Assembly: GCF_009746585.1 (NCBI RefSeq)
Contig: NZ_WRPO01000029.1
Coordinates: 1-41,111, forward strand
Origin: Novosphingobium aquimarinum
GTDB taxonomy: Bacteria; Pseudomonadota; Alphaproteobacteria; Sphingomonadales; Sphingomonadaceae
Direction of reading: 5' to 3'
DNA: 41,111 nt
Each line of letters begins with the position of its first letter. Position 1 is the first letter of the stretch. The position numbers were made by a program, and so were the translations under genes. The notes beneath the pieces are model-generated. The model was not told the origin of the DNA and did no database searches. It worked only from the letters and a program-made list of their open reading frames with translations. Shown piece by piece: positions 15,754 to 23,011 of the stretch.

Positions 15754-16277
15754 TCGGCTGTTCCACCAACAGATACCGGCGTTTCGACCCGCGCGGCGCC
15801 GCGCTTGCGCTGGTGCTTGGCCTAGGAGTTGCCCTCGCCAGCCCGAGTGCCGCCAACGCGCAGCAGATCTGCGCCGCCGATCTTAACAATAATGGCGATG
15901 CGGCCGACGAAGGAGAGCAGGCAAGCTGCCTCGCGACCACCAGCGGAGCATGGCTCTGTCCCATTCAGGAGGTCGATTGCGTCGCCGATGCCATGGGCCA
16001 GTATAGCTGCCCGGTTGGCCCGCCATATGCCTGTCTCGTCAAGAGCACCGGCGGTGCGCCGTCCTGCTCGCCCAATCACTGCGCCGATCTTGCGACCAAT
16101 CCCCTCGTCGAGGAACCGCCGATGGACGATCCGGGACGCAAGCGGACGGCGGCATCGATGCCGACGGCAATTGTATGGGGACCATCGAGATCTTCTCAGG
16201 CCGCGGCGTGCGCTGCCGTCCCGCCGGACTTTCGACCACCTTCTCCAATTGCTGCAAGGACAAGGGCAAAATCGTGA
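15750..16277 (+). CDS. Second TraN-like protein, 5' part before a frameshift
   Basis: The reading frame starts with an ATG overlapping the traN stop. It gives a signal peptide (cleavage after SAANA at about residue 31) and a Cys-rich mature segment: QQICAADLNNNGDAADEGEQ, then WLCPIQEVDCVADAMGQYSC. Similarity of the type found in TraN C-terminal regions continues to about EEPPMDDPG (near 16137). After that the frame becomes Arg-rich nonsense. The true continuation lies in the frame of 16175-16873, one base back. Read together, 15750-16873 would encode about 374 residues. Either the gene is broken by a 1-nt deletion near 16130-16140, or the assembly has an error there. Confidence 0.6.
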   Translation: MIGCSTNRYRRFDPRGAALALVLGLGVALASPSAANAQQICAADLNNNGDAADEGEQASCLATTSGAWLCPIQEVDCVADAMGQYSCPVGPPYACLVKSTGGAPSCSPNHCADLATNPLVEEPPMDDPGRKRTAASMPTAIVWGPSRSSQAAACAAVPPDFRPPSPIAARTRAKS

Positions 16278-16873
16278 AGGACGGGATGGGGTCGTCCATC
16301 TCGTCGATAGGCACCAAGATCGCGGTGGCCAAGGGCGTGTTCACCGGCATGAAGGCCGCCTACACCGCGTTCAAGGCCGGGGCGACCGCAAGCCAGGCGG
16401 CGAGTTCCGGCGCCAATGCGTTGATCGTCGGACTCGACCCGACTTCGATCGCGATCAGCCTTGCGATCAATTTCATGATCGATTTCCTGTTCTCGGGCTG
16501 CGACCAGCAGGACATGGAGACGGCTATGCTCGACAGTTCGGGCATGTGCCATTTCATCGGCAGCTACTGCACCTCCTCCTTCCTCGGCATTTGCCTTCAA
16601 AAGGCGCATGGTGAGTGCTGCTTCAACACCAAGCTCGGCCGGATCATCCAGGAACAGGGCCGTCCCCAGCTTAAAAGCTTCAACGGCAATCTCTGGGGCA
16701 CCGCGAAGAAGCCGATGTGCCGTGGCTTTACGCCTGAGGAATTTCAGGCGCTCGATTTCAGCAAGATCGACCTTTCCGAATATTATGCGGACATCGAGGC
16801 CCGCGCCCAATCCGATATCCAGATAGACATGGGGGAGCGCGTCAATGCGTATCTCAAAGCCGTCAATCCATAG
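16175..16873 (+). CDS. traN: Second TraN-like protein, 3' part after the frameshift
   Basis: This encodes the C-terminal domain of a TraN-like protein. Landmarks are GTIEIFSGRGVRCRPAGL, NCCKD, GECCFNTKLGRIIQEQGRPQ and CRGFTPEEFQALDFSKIDLS. A hydrophobic stretch (about 75-95) carries AISLAINFMIDFLFSG. The natural start is upstream in another frame: the in-frame sequence before the ATG, GGIDADGNCM, is already family-like. The stand-alone ORF is therefore a 3' fragment and not a complete gene. It overlaps trbC by 29 nt, so translation through it matters for coupling. Confidence 0.7.
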   Translation: MGTIEIFSGRGVRCRPAGLSTTFSNCCKDKGKIVKDGMGSSISSIGTKIAVAKGVFTGMKAAYTAFKAGATASQAASSGANALIVGLDPTSIAISLAINFMIDFLFSGCDQQDMETAMLDSSGMCHFIGSYCTSSFLGICLQKAHGECCFNTKLGRIIQEQGRPQLKSFNGNLWGTAKKPMCRGFTPEEFQALDFSKIDLSEYYADIEARAQSDIQIDMGERVNAYLKAVNP

Positions 16874-17726
16874 CGCCTGCGTTGCCCTACTGATGAGCGC
16901 GGCAACCGCCGCGCTTGCGCAGGATAGCGCGAGTGACGCGCCGAGCGGCGCCGGCAGGCAATCCGTCGCCGATCAGGGCCAGGCCAGCATGGACCGGCTC
17001 GAAAGTGCAGTCACGCACGGCAAGGAGGCAGCAGGGCGAGCGCCCGATCCGAGGCTTCCGCGCACGGACGATCCCGCAGACCGCCGACGGGCGTTCGAGG
17101 GGCTGCGCAGCCGAATACTTGCGCCCGACATGGAAGCCCGTGCTCGTGCGGCGCAGGCTCGTGGGCAAGCAAGCCTTGCGGCAGAGCGAGAGCGGCAGGC
17201 CAGGGCATTGCGTCAGGCACTGGGGCTCGAGCCTGCTGAGGAACAGGCGCTCGCCAAGGCCGCACCGGCGGTGACCGCCAAGGGTTGGGTGCCGGTCCTG
17301 TTCGTCTCCTCCTCGATGCCGATCTCGACGCTGCGCAACTATGCCGCCCAGCTTGAGCGGGTGCATGGCGTCATGGCCTTTCGCGGCGTGCCGGGCGGTC
17401 TTCGGAAGATGGGACCGATGGCAAAGCTGACGGCCCAGATCCTGCGGCTCGATCCGGGCTGCGAGGGGCCGAACTGCGTCATGCGCAATGTCCAGCTCAT
17501 CATCGATCCCGTAGTGTTCCGGCAGCACGGCATCGCCCAGGTCCCCGCGCTGGCGATGATCCCGGGCGATCCGACCCAGGCGTATTGCGAACGCGACGAT
17601 GACAGCCCTCGCGCGACCCATGTCGTGTTCGGCGACAGCGCGCTCTCTGGAATGCTCGACGAATATGCCCGCCTCGGCGGGAAAGAAGAGGTAAGCCATG
17701 CTCAGGCTCTTCTGGCTGATCGCTAG
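16845..17726 (+). CDS. trbC: TrbC-like F-type pilus assembly protein
   Basis: This periplasmic protein partners TraW in pilus assembly. The 293 residues have a signal peptide (cleavage after ALA at about 25) and a charged, Ala/Arg-rich helical region (about 45-135). The TrbC thioredoxin-like domain follows from about 145: VPVLFVSSSMPISTLRNYAAQ, VMAFRGVPGGL and DPVVFRQHGIAQVPALAMI. The Ser-Ser-Met motif replaces the thioredoxin cysteines as in the family. It overlaps the preceding gene and the signal peptidase gene (29 nt each). Confidence 0.88.
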   Translation: MRISKPSIHSACVALLMSAATAALAQDSASDAPSGAGRQSVADQGQASMDRLESAVTHGKEAAGRAPDPRLPRTDDPADRRRAFEGLRSRILAPDMEARARAAQARGQASLAAERERQARALRQALGLEPAEEQALAKAAPAVTAKGWVPVLFVSSSMPISTLRNYAAQLERVHGVMAFRGVPGGLRKMGPMAKLTAQILRLDPGCEGPNCVMRNVQLIIDPVVFRQHGIAQVPALAMIPGDPTQAYCERDDDSPRATHVVFGDSALSGMLDEYARLGGKEEVSHAQALLADR

Positions 17727-18303
17727 GTGGATCGCCAACCTCTGGTCGCGCCTGCGCCGATTGCCGCGCAAGGCGGCGATGGCGCTGGGTGCGCCCGGAC
17801 CGGATCAGCCCTCCCGGCCTGACCGGCTGTGGCGGGCCATGCTCGTGGTGTCGCCGCTCGCTTTGTTCGCAGCGCTGGTCATGCCGCAGGTGACGCTGGT
17901 CATGTCCCCGTCGATCGAGGCCTATGCAGTGCGCAAGAGCCCCGGACCGATCGCCCGGGGCGACTATGTGATGTTCACGCTCCATCACCCGATTGCCGGC
18001 CCAAAGCCTGTCTCCGTCACCAAGCATGCGCTTTGCTTGCCCGGGGATCGGCTCACCATGTTCGAGACGCCCTCGCCGCTCGCGGAGAACAGTTGGGACG
18101 GTCATTATTACTGCAACGGGCAGCTTCTGGGCATCAGCCTCCCACAAGCCCATAACGGGCTGAAGCTCACCCATTTGAAGTGGAGCGGCGTCATCCCCGC
18201 CGGCATGGCCTATGTCGGCTCAACGCATCCGCGCGGGTTTGACAGCCGCTATTTCGGGCTGTTGCCGATCGTGGACCTGATTCGGATGGAGCGTATCCTG
18301 TGA
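17698..18303 (+). CDS. traF: TraF-type signal peptidase (S26 family) of the conjugation system
   Basis: This is an inner-membrane serine peptidase that matures pilin-type subunits. The 201 residues have one membrane helix (about 47-68). The catalytic Ser lies in LVMSPSIEAY (probably Ser70) and the general-base Lys in VTKHALCLPGD (Lys109). The C-terminal box RGFDSRYFGLLP is diagnostic of S26C peptidases such as RP4 TraF. The gene overlaps trbC. Its stop overlaps a GTG (18300) that now leads antisense into a toxin gene, suggesting that the original next cistron was displaced. It is distinct from the thioredoxin-like traF at 19266. Confidence 0.88.
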   Translation: MLRLFWLIARWIANLWSRLRRLPRKAAMALGAPGPDQPSRPDRLWRAMLVVSPLALFAALVMPQVTLVMSPSIEAYAVRKSPGPIARGDYVMFTLHHPIAGPKPVSVTKHALCLPGDRLTMFETPSPLAENSWDGHYYCNGQLLGISLPQAHNGLKLTHLKWSGVIPAGMAYVGSTHPRGFDSRYFGLLPIVDLIRMERIL

Positions 18304-18383
18304 GCGCGCGCGATCAGGAAAGGCGCGCCGAAGACAACTCGGGACGGACGGCCCCTTCACGCTGCAGGCAGTGTGAAATGTGG

Positions 18384-18899
18384 TTAGCCTTGCACGGCCC
18401 GAACCGCTTCGATGGGCATGAGCAAAACGTGCTCTCCCAGCGGCGACGCGATGAAACCATGCCGCACGTAGAAGGCTACCGCATCATCGTCGATCGCATG
18501 CACGATGACCGCCCGAGCGCCGGCGATCTCGGAGGCGGCCGCACAACGGCGGAGCGCATCAGCAAGCAGATCGGCGCCAAGGCCGAGTCCCTGGAAGCCG
18601 GAAGCGACGGCCAGCCTCGCGATCAGCAGCAGAGGCACCTTGTCCGGCATGCCCTTTCGCAGCTTTGCGCTGGGCAGCGCAGCGCGCTCCTCCATAGCGG
18701 TCGTGATCGTATAGTAGCCTACCACCTGACGGGACCGCTCGGAATCGCAGACCACATAGGTACGGGCCGAGGCGCGTTCACTGGCAAGGGCGCGCTCAAC
18801 CAGCCAGTCATTCAGCGAGGCATGACGCCCGCTGTCGAACGCGGCGACCTCGTGATCGGCGTTCAAACGCTCGGGCGGCGTCACGCGGCGCGTGGACAT
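18384..18899 (-). CDS. tacT: GNAT acetyltransferase toxin (TacT-like)
   Basis: Toxins of this group acetylate the amino group of charged tRNAs and stop translation. The 171-residue protein has the GNAT fold with the acetyl-CoA motif ASGFQGLGLGADLLADALRR and the C-terminal AVAFYVRHGFIASP block that is common in TacT. I choose the ATG at 18899; an upstream TTG adds four residues. It follows the DUF1778 antitoxin gene with a 21-nt gap. It is read antisense to the tra operon and inserted between the traF peptidase and traF thioredoxin genes. Confidence 0.85.
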   Translation of the reverse strand: MSTRRVTPPERLNADHEVAAFDSGRHASLNDWLVERALASERASARTYVVCDSERSRQVVGYYTITTAMEERAALPSAKLRKGMPDKVPLLLIARLAVASGFQGLGLGADLLADALRRCAAASEIAGARAVIVHAIDDDAVAFYVRHGFIASPLGEHVLLMPIEAVRAVQG

Positions 18900-18920
18900 G
18901 GAAACGGTCAACGCCGCCGA

Positions 18921-19223
18921 TCATCGATTCCAGAGTGGTTCGCGCTTCATCAACTTCTCAAGGGCAGGCGACGGCGCGGGCGGCGCATCGAGAAGACTGA
19001 GGAACTGCTCATGGCTCTCGGCATCCAGGAAGAAGGTGCGTTGATCGAGGATGGCGGCCTCGGCCTCCCGCCGCGCGCTCGCGAGCATGAATTCAGAGAG
19101 GTTCTGTCCGCGCAAGGACGCTGCGCGGCTGAGCATCGCCTTGAGCTCGGCCGCAGCCCTGATCTGGATGACGTCATCCTTGCGCGCCGAAGCGCCTCGG
19201 TCGGTACGGGCGTGCTGTGCCAT
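18921..19223 (-). CDS. tacA: DUF1778 ribbon-helix-helix antitoxin (TacA-like)
   Basis: This antitoxin neutralises the adjacent GNAT toxin and represses the pair. The 100 residues contain the ribbon-helix-helix part KDDVIQIRAAAELKAMLSRA with GQNLSEFMLASARREA. The toxin-binding tail includes LDAESHEQFLSLLDAPP, which is typical of DUF1778. The start at 19223 is chosen because GGAGGAG lies 9 nt upstream; a longer TTG start would place that sequence inside the gene. Its promoter abuts the start of traF on the other strand. Confidence 0.87.
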   Translation of the reverse strand: MAQHARTDRGASARKDDVIQIRAAAELKAMLSRAASLRGQNLSEFMLASARREAEAAILDQRTFFLDAESHEQFLSLLDAPPAPSPALEKLMKREPLWNR

Positions 19224-19242
19224 GTCGCTAAACTCCTCCAAG

Positions 19243-19272
19243 ATATCTGGTGATTTGCCACGACAATGTCAA
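19243..19272 (-). promoter_or_regulatory. Probable tacAT promoter overlapping the traF start
   Basis: A perfect -35 TTGACA lies at 19272-19267 on the minus strand, followed after 18 nt by a weak -10, AGATAT (19248-19243). The palindrome AGATATCT (19241-19248) covers the -10 and could be the antitoxin operator. The -35 box overlaps the first codons of traF (start 19266), so repression and traF translation initiation share the same DNA. Confidence 0.45.
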
Positions 19273-20183
19273 TACATTCACGCTCTCCGCGTCCTTGGCT
19301 TCAGGCCGTTGGTCTGGCGATGATCGCGATCCTTGCAGGCCCTCAATCGGCCAGCGCGCAAGCCAGTCCGCTCGGCGGTGCATCAAAGCAGGGCTATTGG
19401 TGGTACGAAGCGCCCAAGCCGAAGCCTGAGGACAAGCCCGAAGCCGACCCGCTCGTGAAGCCCGTCATCCCGCCGATGGCGGAACTCGCGACCTGGACTC
19501 CGCCGAAGATCCGCAAGCTCATCGAGCAGCAGCGCAACTATGCCGCGACCGTGCTGACGGTTGATGCCGTCGCCGATTTCTGGCGGCTCCAGGATTTCGC
19601 GCGGCGCAAGGCGCGTGCGTTCGCCGGCGTCACGCAGATCGCGATGCTCCAATATCCCGAACTCAATTCAAAATCGGCTAACCCGATGGTCGGCGACGCC
19701 CGATCCGAGCTGTCAGCGGAGAAGGACGCTATCCGCCGATCCTATCTGCGCGCCCATGCGAGCGAGTTCGCGCTCGTCATGTTCTCGCGCTCGACCTGCG
19801 GATATTGCCGGGTCCAGTGGCCGATCATCCAGCGGTTCCAGGAGGAAATGGGCTGGCAAGTGACGCTCATGGACATCGACAAGCGCCCCGACGTTAGTGC
19901 GCGGTTCGGGGTCGAGATCACGCCCACCACGATGATCATCCGGCGCGGTAGCCAGCAGCGCATGATCCTAGCCTCGGGCGTCGAGGCATATCCCAATCTC
20001 GCGCAGATGGCCTATCAGGCGGTGCGCCTGCTGCGCGGCGATATCCGGCCCGAACAGTTCATGACCGGCCCGGGCGAGGATGCGGGATTCTTCGACGCAT
20101 TGAGCAATGGCCCGGTCTCGGCGACCGATCCGCGCGCGCTGGGCGGCGATCTCATCAACACGACCCCGGAGCCCCAGCCATGA
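19266..20183 (+). CDS. traF: TraF pilus assembly protein (thioredoxin-like)
   Basis: This is a periplasmic protein of F-type pilus assembly. The 305 residues have a signal peptide (cleavage after ASA at about 31) and the TraF N-terminal domain (GYWWYEAPKPKPE, PPMAELATWTPPKIRKLIE). A thioredoxin fold follows with CGYC at 178-181 and the cis-Pro loop GVEITPTTMIIRRG. F TraF has usually lost the CXXC, so an intact motif suggests real redox activity. The gene is separated from the upstream tra genes by tacAT. Its stop overlaps an ATG (20180) that leads into antisense vapC sequence. Confidence 0.9.
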   Translation: MSIHSRSPRPWLQAVGLAMIAILAGPQSASAQASPLGGASKQGYWWYEAPKPKPEDKPEADPLVKPVIPPMAELATWTPPKIRKLIEQQRNYAATVLTVDAVADFWRLQDFARRKARAFAGVTQIAMLQYPELNSKSANPMVGDARSELSAEKDAIRRSYLRAHASEFALVMFSRSTCGYCRVQWPIIQRFQEEMGWQVTLMDIDKRPDVSARFGVEITPTTMIIRRGSQQRMILASGVEAYPNLAQMAYQAVRLLRGDIRPEQFMTGPGEDAGFFDALSNGPVSATDPRALGGDLINTTPEPQP

Positions 20184-20230
20184 AGGCGTTCATCACGCGA
20201 CAGCGCCCGATAATCGAGCGAACGGCCGGA

Positions 20231-20629
20231 TCAAGCGAGAAGCCGGGCAGCCTCGCCGCTCCTTTGCAGGAGCTTGACGGCCTTATCGTCGAAGCTTACG
20301 AAAGACTCGGCCCCGAGCCATCGCCCCTCATGGGCGATAACCCCATCGGCGAAGTCACCTCCTGCATCCAGGAAGGCGAGCCCTGCCTCGACGGCCGCCA
20401 CATCAGCCTCGGTGTTTTCAGCCGCAAGCAAAGTGCGAATGGCTGCGGCAATGCGCTCGTGGCTTTCCTTATAGCCTTTCAACATCACCCACACGAACTC
20501 GCACAGGGCGGGAAGTGTGAGCGCGACCAGATCGGCTTTCGTCAACGCTTTCTTCGCAATGGGCGTCTGGATTTCGTCATCGTCCGCAAGGGCTCGCAGA
20601 AGCACATTTGTATCTGCTGTAATCTTCAC
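20231..20629 (-). CDS. vapC: PIN-domain ribonuclease toxin (VapC-like)
   Basis: VapC-type toxins are Mg-dependent endoribonucleases, often cutting tRNA or rRNA. The 132 residues start with MKITADTNVLLRAL (Asp6 and Asn/Asp pair of the PIN fold). They contain LPALCEFVWVML with the second acidic residue and end with the third and fourth acidic positions in GGDFADGVIAHEG and FVSFDDKAVKLL. The GTG start overlaps the stop of the AbrB-type antitoxin gene (GTGA). Both are antisense to the tra operon between traF and the trbB-like gene. Confidence 0.87.
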   Translation of the reverse strand: MKITADTNVLLRALADDDEIQTPIAKKALTKADLVALTLPALCEFVWVMLKGYKESHERIAAAIRTLLAAENTEADVAAVEAGLAFLDAGGDFADGVIAHEGRWLGAESFVSFDDKAVKLLQRSGEAARLLA

Positions 20630-20877
20630 AGTTCGCCAGCCCAGCCCTTTGCCGCGATCTCGTTGATTTCCTCGATCGACAGCGGCTTTCGCCCGTCCTG
20701 TTTCAGCATGCCGAATGCGTCGGAAATCTTGCCGGTCGGCCTGACCGCGCGAATCCTGACCTCACCGCCGGGCAGCGTGTCTACGGTGATCTTCTCACCG
20801 GGGTGGATGCCAAGGTGCCGCAGCAATTCCTTGCGCAGCGTGATTTGGCCTTTGGCAGACACGGTGATCGCGTTCAT
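20626..20877 (-). CDS. vapB: AbrB/MazE-type antitoxin (VapB-like)
   Basis: This 83-residue antitoxin has the swapped-hairpin AbrB fold: MNAITVSAKGQITLRKELLRHLGI, then GEKITVDTLPGGEVRIRAV. A C-terminal toxin-binding tail (about 50-83) follows. It represses its own promoter together with VapC in known systems. The stop overlaps the vapC start. The 20-bp inverted repeat at 20903-20922 in its promoter is a likely operator. Confidence 0.87.
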   Translation of the reverse strand: MNAITVSAKGQITLRKELLRHLGIHPGEKITVDTLPGGEVRIRAVRPTGKISDAFGMLKQDGRKPLSIEEINEIAAKGWAGEL

Positions 20878-20899
20878 CAGGCGAGTCCTTTCGCCCCAC

Positions 20900-20928
20900 A
20901 AAGTAAGAAAGAAATATCTTACGTTCAA
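20900..20928 (-). promoter_or_regulatory. vapBC promoter with inverted-repeat operator
   Basis: On the minus strand, -35 TTGAAC (20928-20923) and -10 TACTTT (20905-20900) are 17 nt apart. The spacer is filled by the inverted repeat GTAAGA-N8-TCTTAC (20903-20922), an excellent position for AbrB-type autorepression. The AT-rich patch contrasts with the GC-rich surroundings, as expected for a mobile toxin-antitoxin cassette. The trbB-like gene starts only 13 nt beyond the -35 box on the other strand. Confidence 0.55.
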
Positions 20929-20940
20929 GGGAGAAGTGGC

Positions 20941-21522
20941 ATGAACCGCCCTCTCCTGGTGCTGCTGGGTATTCCCGGCCTGGTCGTCGGCATGGGGTCG
21001 GCCGCAGCACAGACCGTTAGCCAACAGGATGCTATGCGGGCCGCGATCCACCCCGTCGGTGATGCGAGGACCATGCAGGCGTGGCTCTCCCGCGTCCCCG
21101 TGACGCGCGAGTTCCCTGATGATTTCACGACAACGCTGCGCGGGCACGGCGCTGCGTTTGTCATCGAGATGACGACGACGCCGGGATGCGTTCCCTGCGG
21201 TGACCTCTGGACCAAGCTGACAGCGCTCGGAACGCGCTATGGCTGGCAGGTCCGCACCATCGGGAGCCAGGAAGCGATGATCCGGTCGGGGCGCCTTGGC
21301 CTGCCCTGGGTCGGACATCCGGTCGCCTGGGTAAGACCGATCGCCGACGATATCCGCGTAGTGCCGGTGGCGATCGGCACGGACCATGCGCCCAATCTGG
21401 CCCGCAACCTCTATCTGGCTGCGAAGATGCTGACGGGCGTAAGGCCTGCGGTCGGCGTCCGGGCCATGTCCAAGTTCACCGGCATCGTGGGGCTGCCGGC
21501 GACCCGTCCGGGAAGGCACTGA
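20941..21522 (+). CDS. TrbB-like periplasmic thioredoxin-fold protein
   Basis: This is probably a disulfide oxidoreductase/isomerase of the transfer system, in the position of F trbB (near traF and before traH). The 193 residues have a signal peptide (cleavage after AAA, about residue 23). A CVPC motif at 83-86 lies within TTTPGCVPCGDLW, and TrpGln-containing strands follow as in thioredoxin folds. GGGAGAAG precedes the ATG. It is separated from traF by the vapBC insertion, which probably replaced its original coupled start. Confidence 0.7.
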   Translation: MNRPLLVLLGIPGLVVGMGSAAAQTVSQQDAMRAAIHPVGDARTMQAWLSRVPVTREFPDDFTTTLRGHGAAFVIEMTTTPGCVPCGDLWTKLTALGTRYGWQVRTIGSQEAMIRSGRLGLPWVGHPVAWVRPIADDIRVVPVAIGTDHAPNLARNLYLAAKMLTGVRPAVGVRAMSKFTGIVGLPATRPGRH

Positions 21523-21575
21523 GCGATGGCGGTCTCAGTCTTTCCTCCAATATCCACGCTTGTTCGGAGTCCGCC

Positions 21576-23000
21576 ATGTTCGCTCGCCCCCGCGCAGCCC
21601 TGCGCGCGCTGATCGCCCTCGTCTTCGCCACGGTGGTTTCGACCGCGCCTGCCCATGCACAGAGTTGGGCGGAAAGCTGGTTCGACAATGTCACCTACAC
21701 CTCCCCCGGCAGCTTCGAGGATCAGACCCGAGGCTATGTGACGGCGGGCGGCATGTCGGGACGGGTCGACGTCCATAACGACTATCTCATGTCGGTGAGC
21801 CTGCCCAAGGTGCGCGCCGGCTGCGGCGGCATCGACATGTTCCTCGGCGGCATGAGCTTCCTTGATCCAGATTATCTGGTGCAGAAGCTCGAGAGCATTC
21901 TGCAGGCTGCGCCTGCGGTTGCGTTCCAGTATCTGCTCGAGACGCTCGATGAGAAGATGGGCAACATCATCTCGAAGATGGAAGCGGCGACCAATTTCCT
22001 CAATTCGATTCAGGTCAACGACTGCCGCCTCGCCAACCGGATGGTGCAGATCGCCAAGGGCGACGACAATATGTCGGGGATCATCGAGGAGATGACCGGC
22101 TACCGCTCGGTCAAGCAGGGGTTCGCGAAGAGCTACCAGCAAAGCCGCGAGAAGATCGAGGCCAACAACAACAACCCCACCGAGGATCTGAAGGACGCAC
22201 TCGCCAACTGCCCGGCGGAAGTGACGGACATCTTCCGCACCGGCTCGCTGCTGTCTCACGCCGCCTCGCGCGTCGGAGCAGCTGACTGGGCGAGCGTGAT
22301 GCGAGCGCGGGTGGGTGACGTCTATATGCGCTGGGACGATGGCGACCGGGTGCCCTTGTTCACAGCTATTCCGCAATGTCCCCCACAGGACACGGAAAGC
22401 GCGCAGGATTTCCTGTCCGGCCGCGTCCAGCGCCGGACGCTCAATTTCCCCCCAACCGGCGCCGACTGCGCGCAGGACGGGTCGGGCCGCGGCGCGCTCG
22501 TCCTGGCGCGCGAGCGTATGCAGTCGATTGCGACCAAGATCCGCACACGTGCCGCGCTATCGGCCGAGGAACGGCAATTTGTTGCCAATGTCCGGACGCT
22601 TCCTGTTTACCGCATGCTGGAATGGGGCGTGCGCCAGGGCGTTGTCGACTCCGTCATCGGCGATACCGACGAACTGGTTGCGCTCACCCTCGCCTACCAG
22701 ATGCTCAATGACTTGACCCGCACGATAGACTTCACGGTGACGAATGCCGAGCGCGGTGCGACAGTGGCCGGGTCGGCCGACGGCAACAACAAAAATGTCT
22801 GCCAGACGCGGATATTGTCTAAGGGCATCGAGCAGCTACGCGATCTCAGGGACGAGGTGCTGCGCCAGCGCGCGCAGATGCGCCAGAGTTACATGGCCGC
22901 TCTCAACCAGGCCAATCTTTCCACGAACTACGCCGGGCTGCTGCGCGAGCGTGACCGCGATGCTCGCGACGCCGCCGGCGCTGCCGCCCGCAACCAATAG
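21576..23000 (+). CDS. traH: TraH pilus assembly protein
   Basis: This is a periplasmic/outer-membrane-associated protein of pilus assembly. The 474 residues begin with a signal peptide (cleavage after AHA, about residue 27). The family blocks are GYVTAGGMSGRVDV, the C-rich KVRAGCGGIDMFLGGMSFLD and QYLLETLDEKMGNIISKMEA. A helical C-terminal half ends with a likely coiled coil (LRDEVLRQRAQMRQ). GGAG sits 6 nt before the ATG. The stop is 11 nt upstream of traG. Confidence 0.93.
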   Translation: MFARPRAALRALIALVFATVVSTAPAHAQSWAESWFDNVTYTSPGSFEDQTRGYVTAGGMSGRVDVHNDYLMSVSLPKVRAGCGGIDMFLGGMSFLDPDYLVQKLESILQAAPAVAFQYLLETLDEKMGNIISKMEAATNFLNSIQVNDCRLANRMVQIAKGDDNMSGIIEEMTGYRSVKQGFAKSYQQSREKIEANNNNPTEDLKDALANCPAEVTDIFRTGSLLSHAASRVGAADWASVMRARVGDVYMRWDDGDRVPLFTAIPQCPPQDTESAQDFLSGRVQRRTLNFPPTGADCAQDGSGRGALVLARERMQSIATKIRTRAALSAEERQFVANVRTLPVYRMLEWGVRQGVVDSVIGDTDELVALTLAYQMLNDLTRTIDFTVTNAERGATVAGSADGNNKNVCQTRILSKGIEQLRDLRDEVLRQRAQMRQSYMAALNQANLSTNYAGLLRERDRDARDAAGAAARNQ

Positions 23001-23011
23001 GAACGAATGTC

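Noticed and set aside
16110..16180. Programmed -1 frameshift in the second TraN-like gene
   Set aside because: No X-XXY-YYZ slippery heptamer followed by a convincing pseudoknot was seen; a deletion or sequencing error is simpler.
18300..19253. Long plus-strand reading frame across the GNAT toxin and its antitoxin
   Set aside because: It is the antisense of two well-recognised TA genes; composition is Arg/Gly-rich without family features. Only its start codon is of interest as a vestige of coupling.
20180..20944. Long plus-strand reading frame across vapBC
   Set aside because: Antisense of the VapB/VapC genes; the translated sequence has no domain character.
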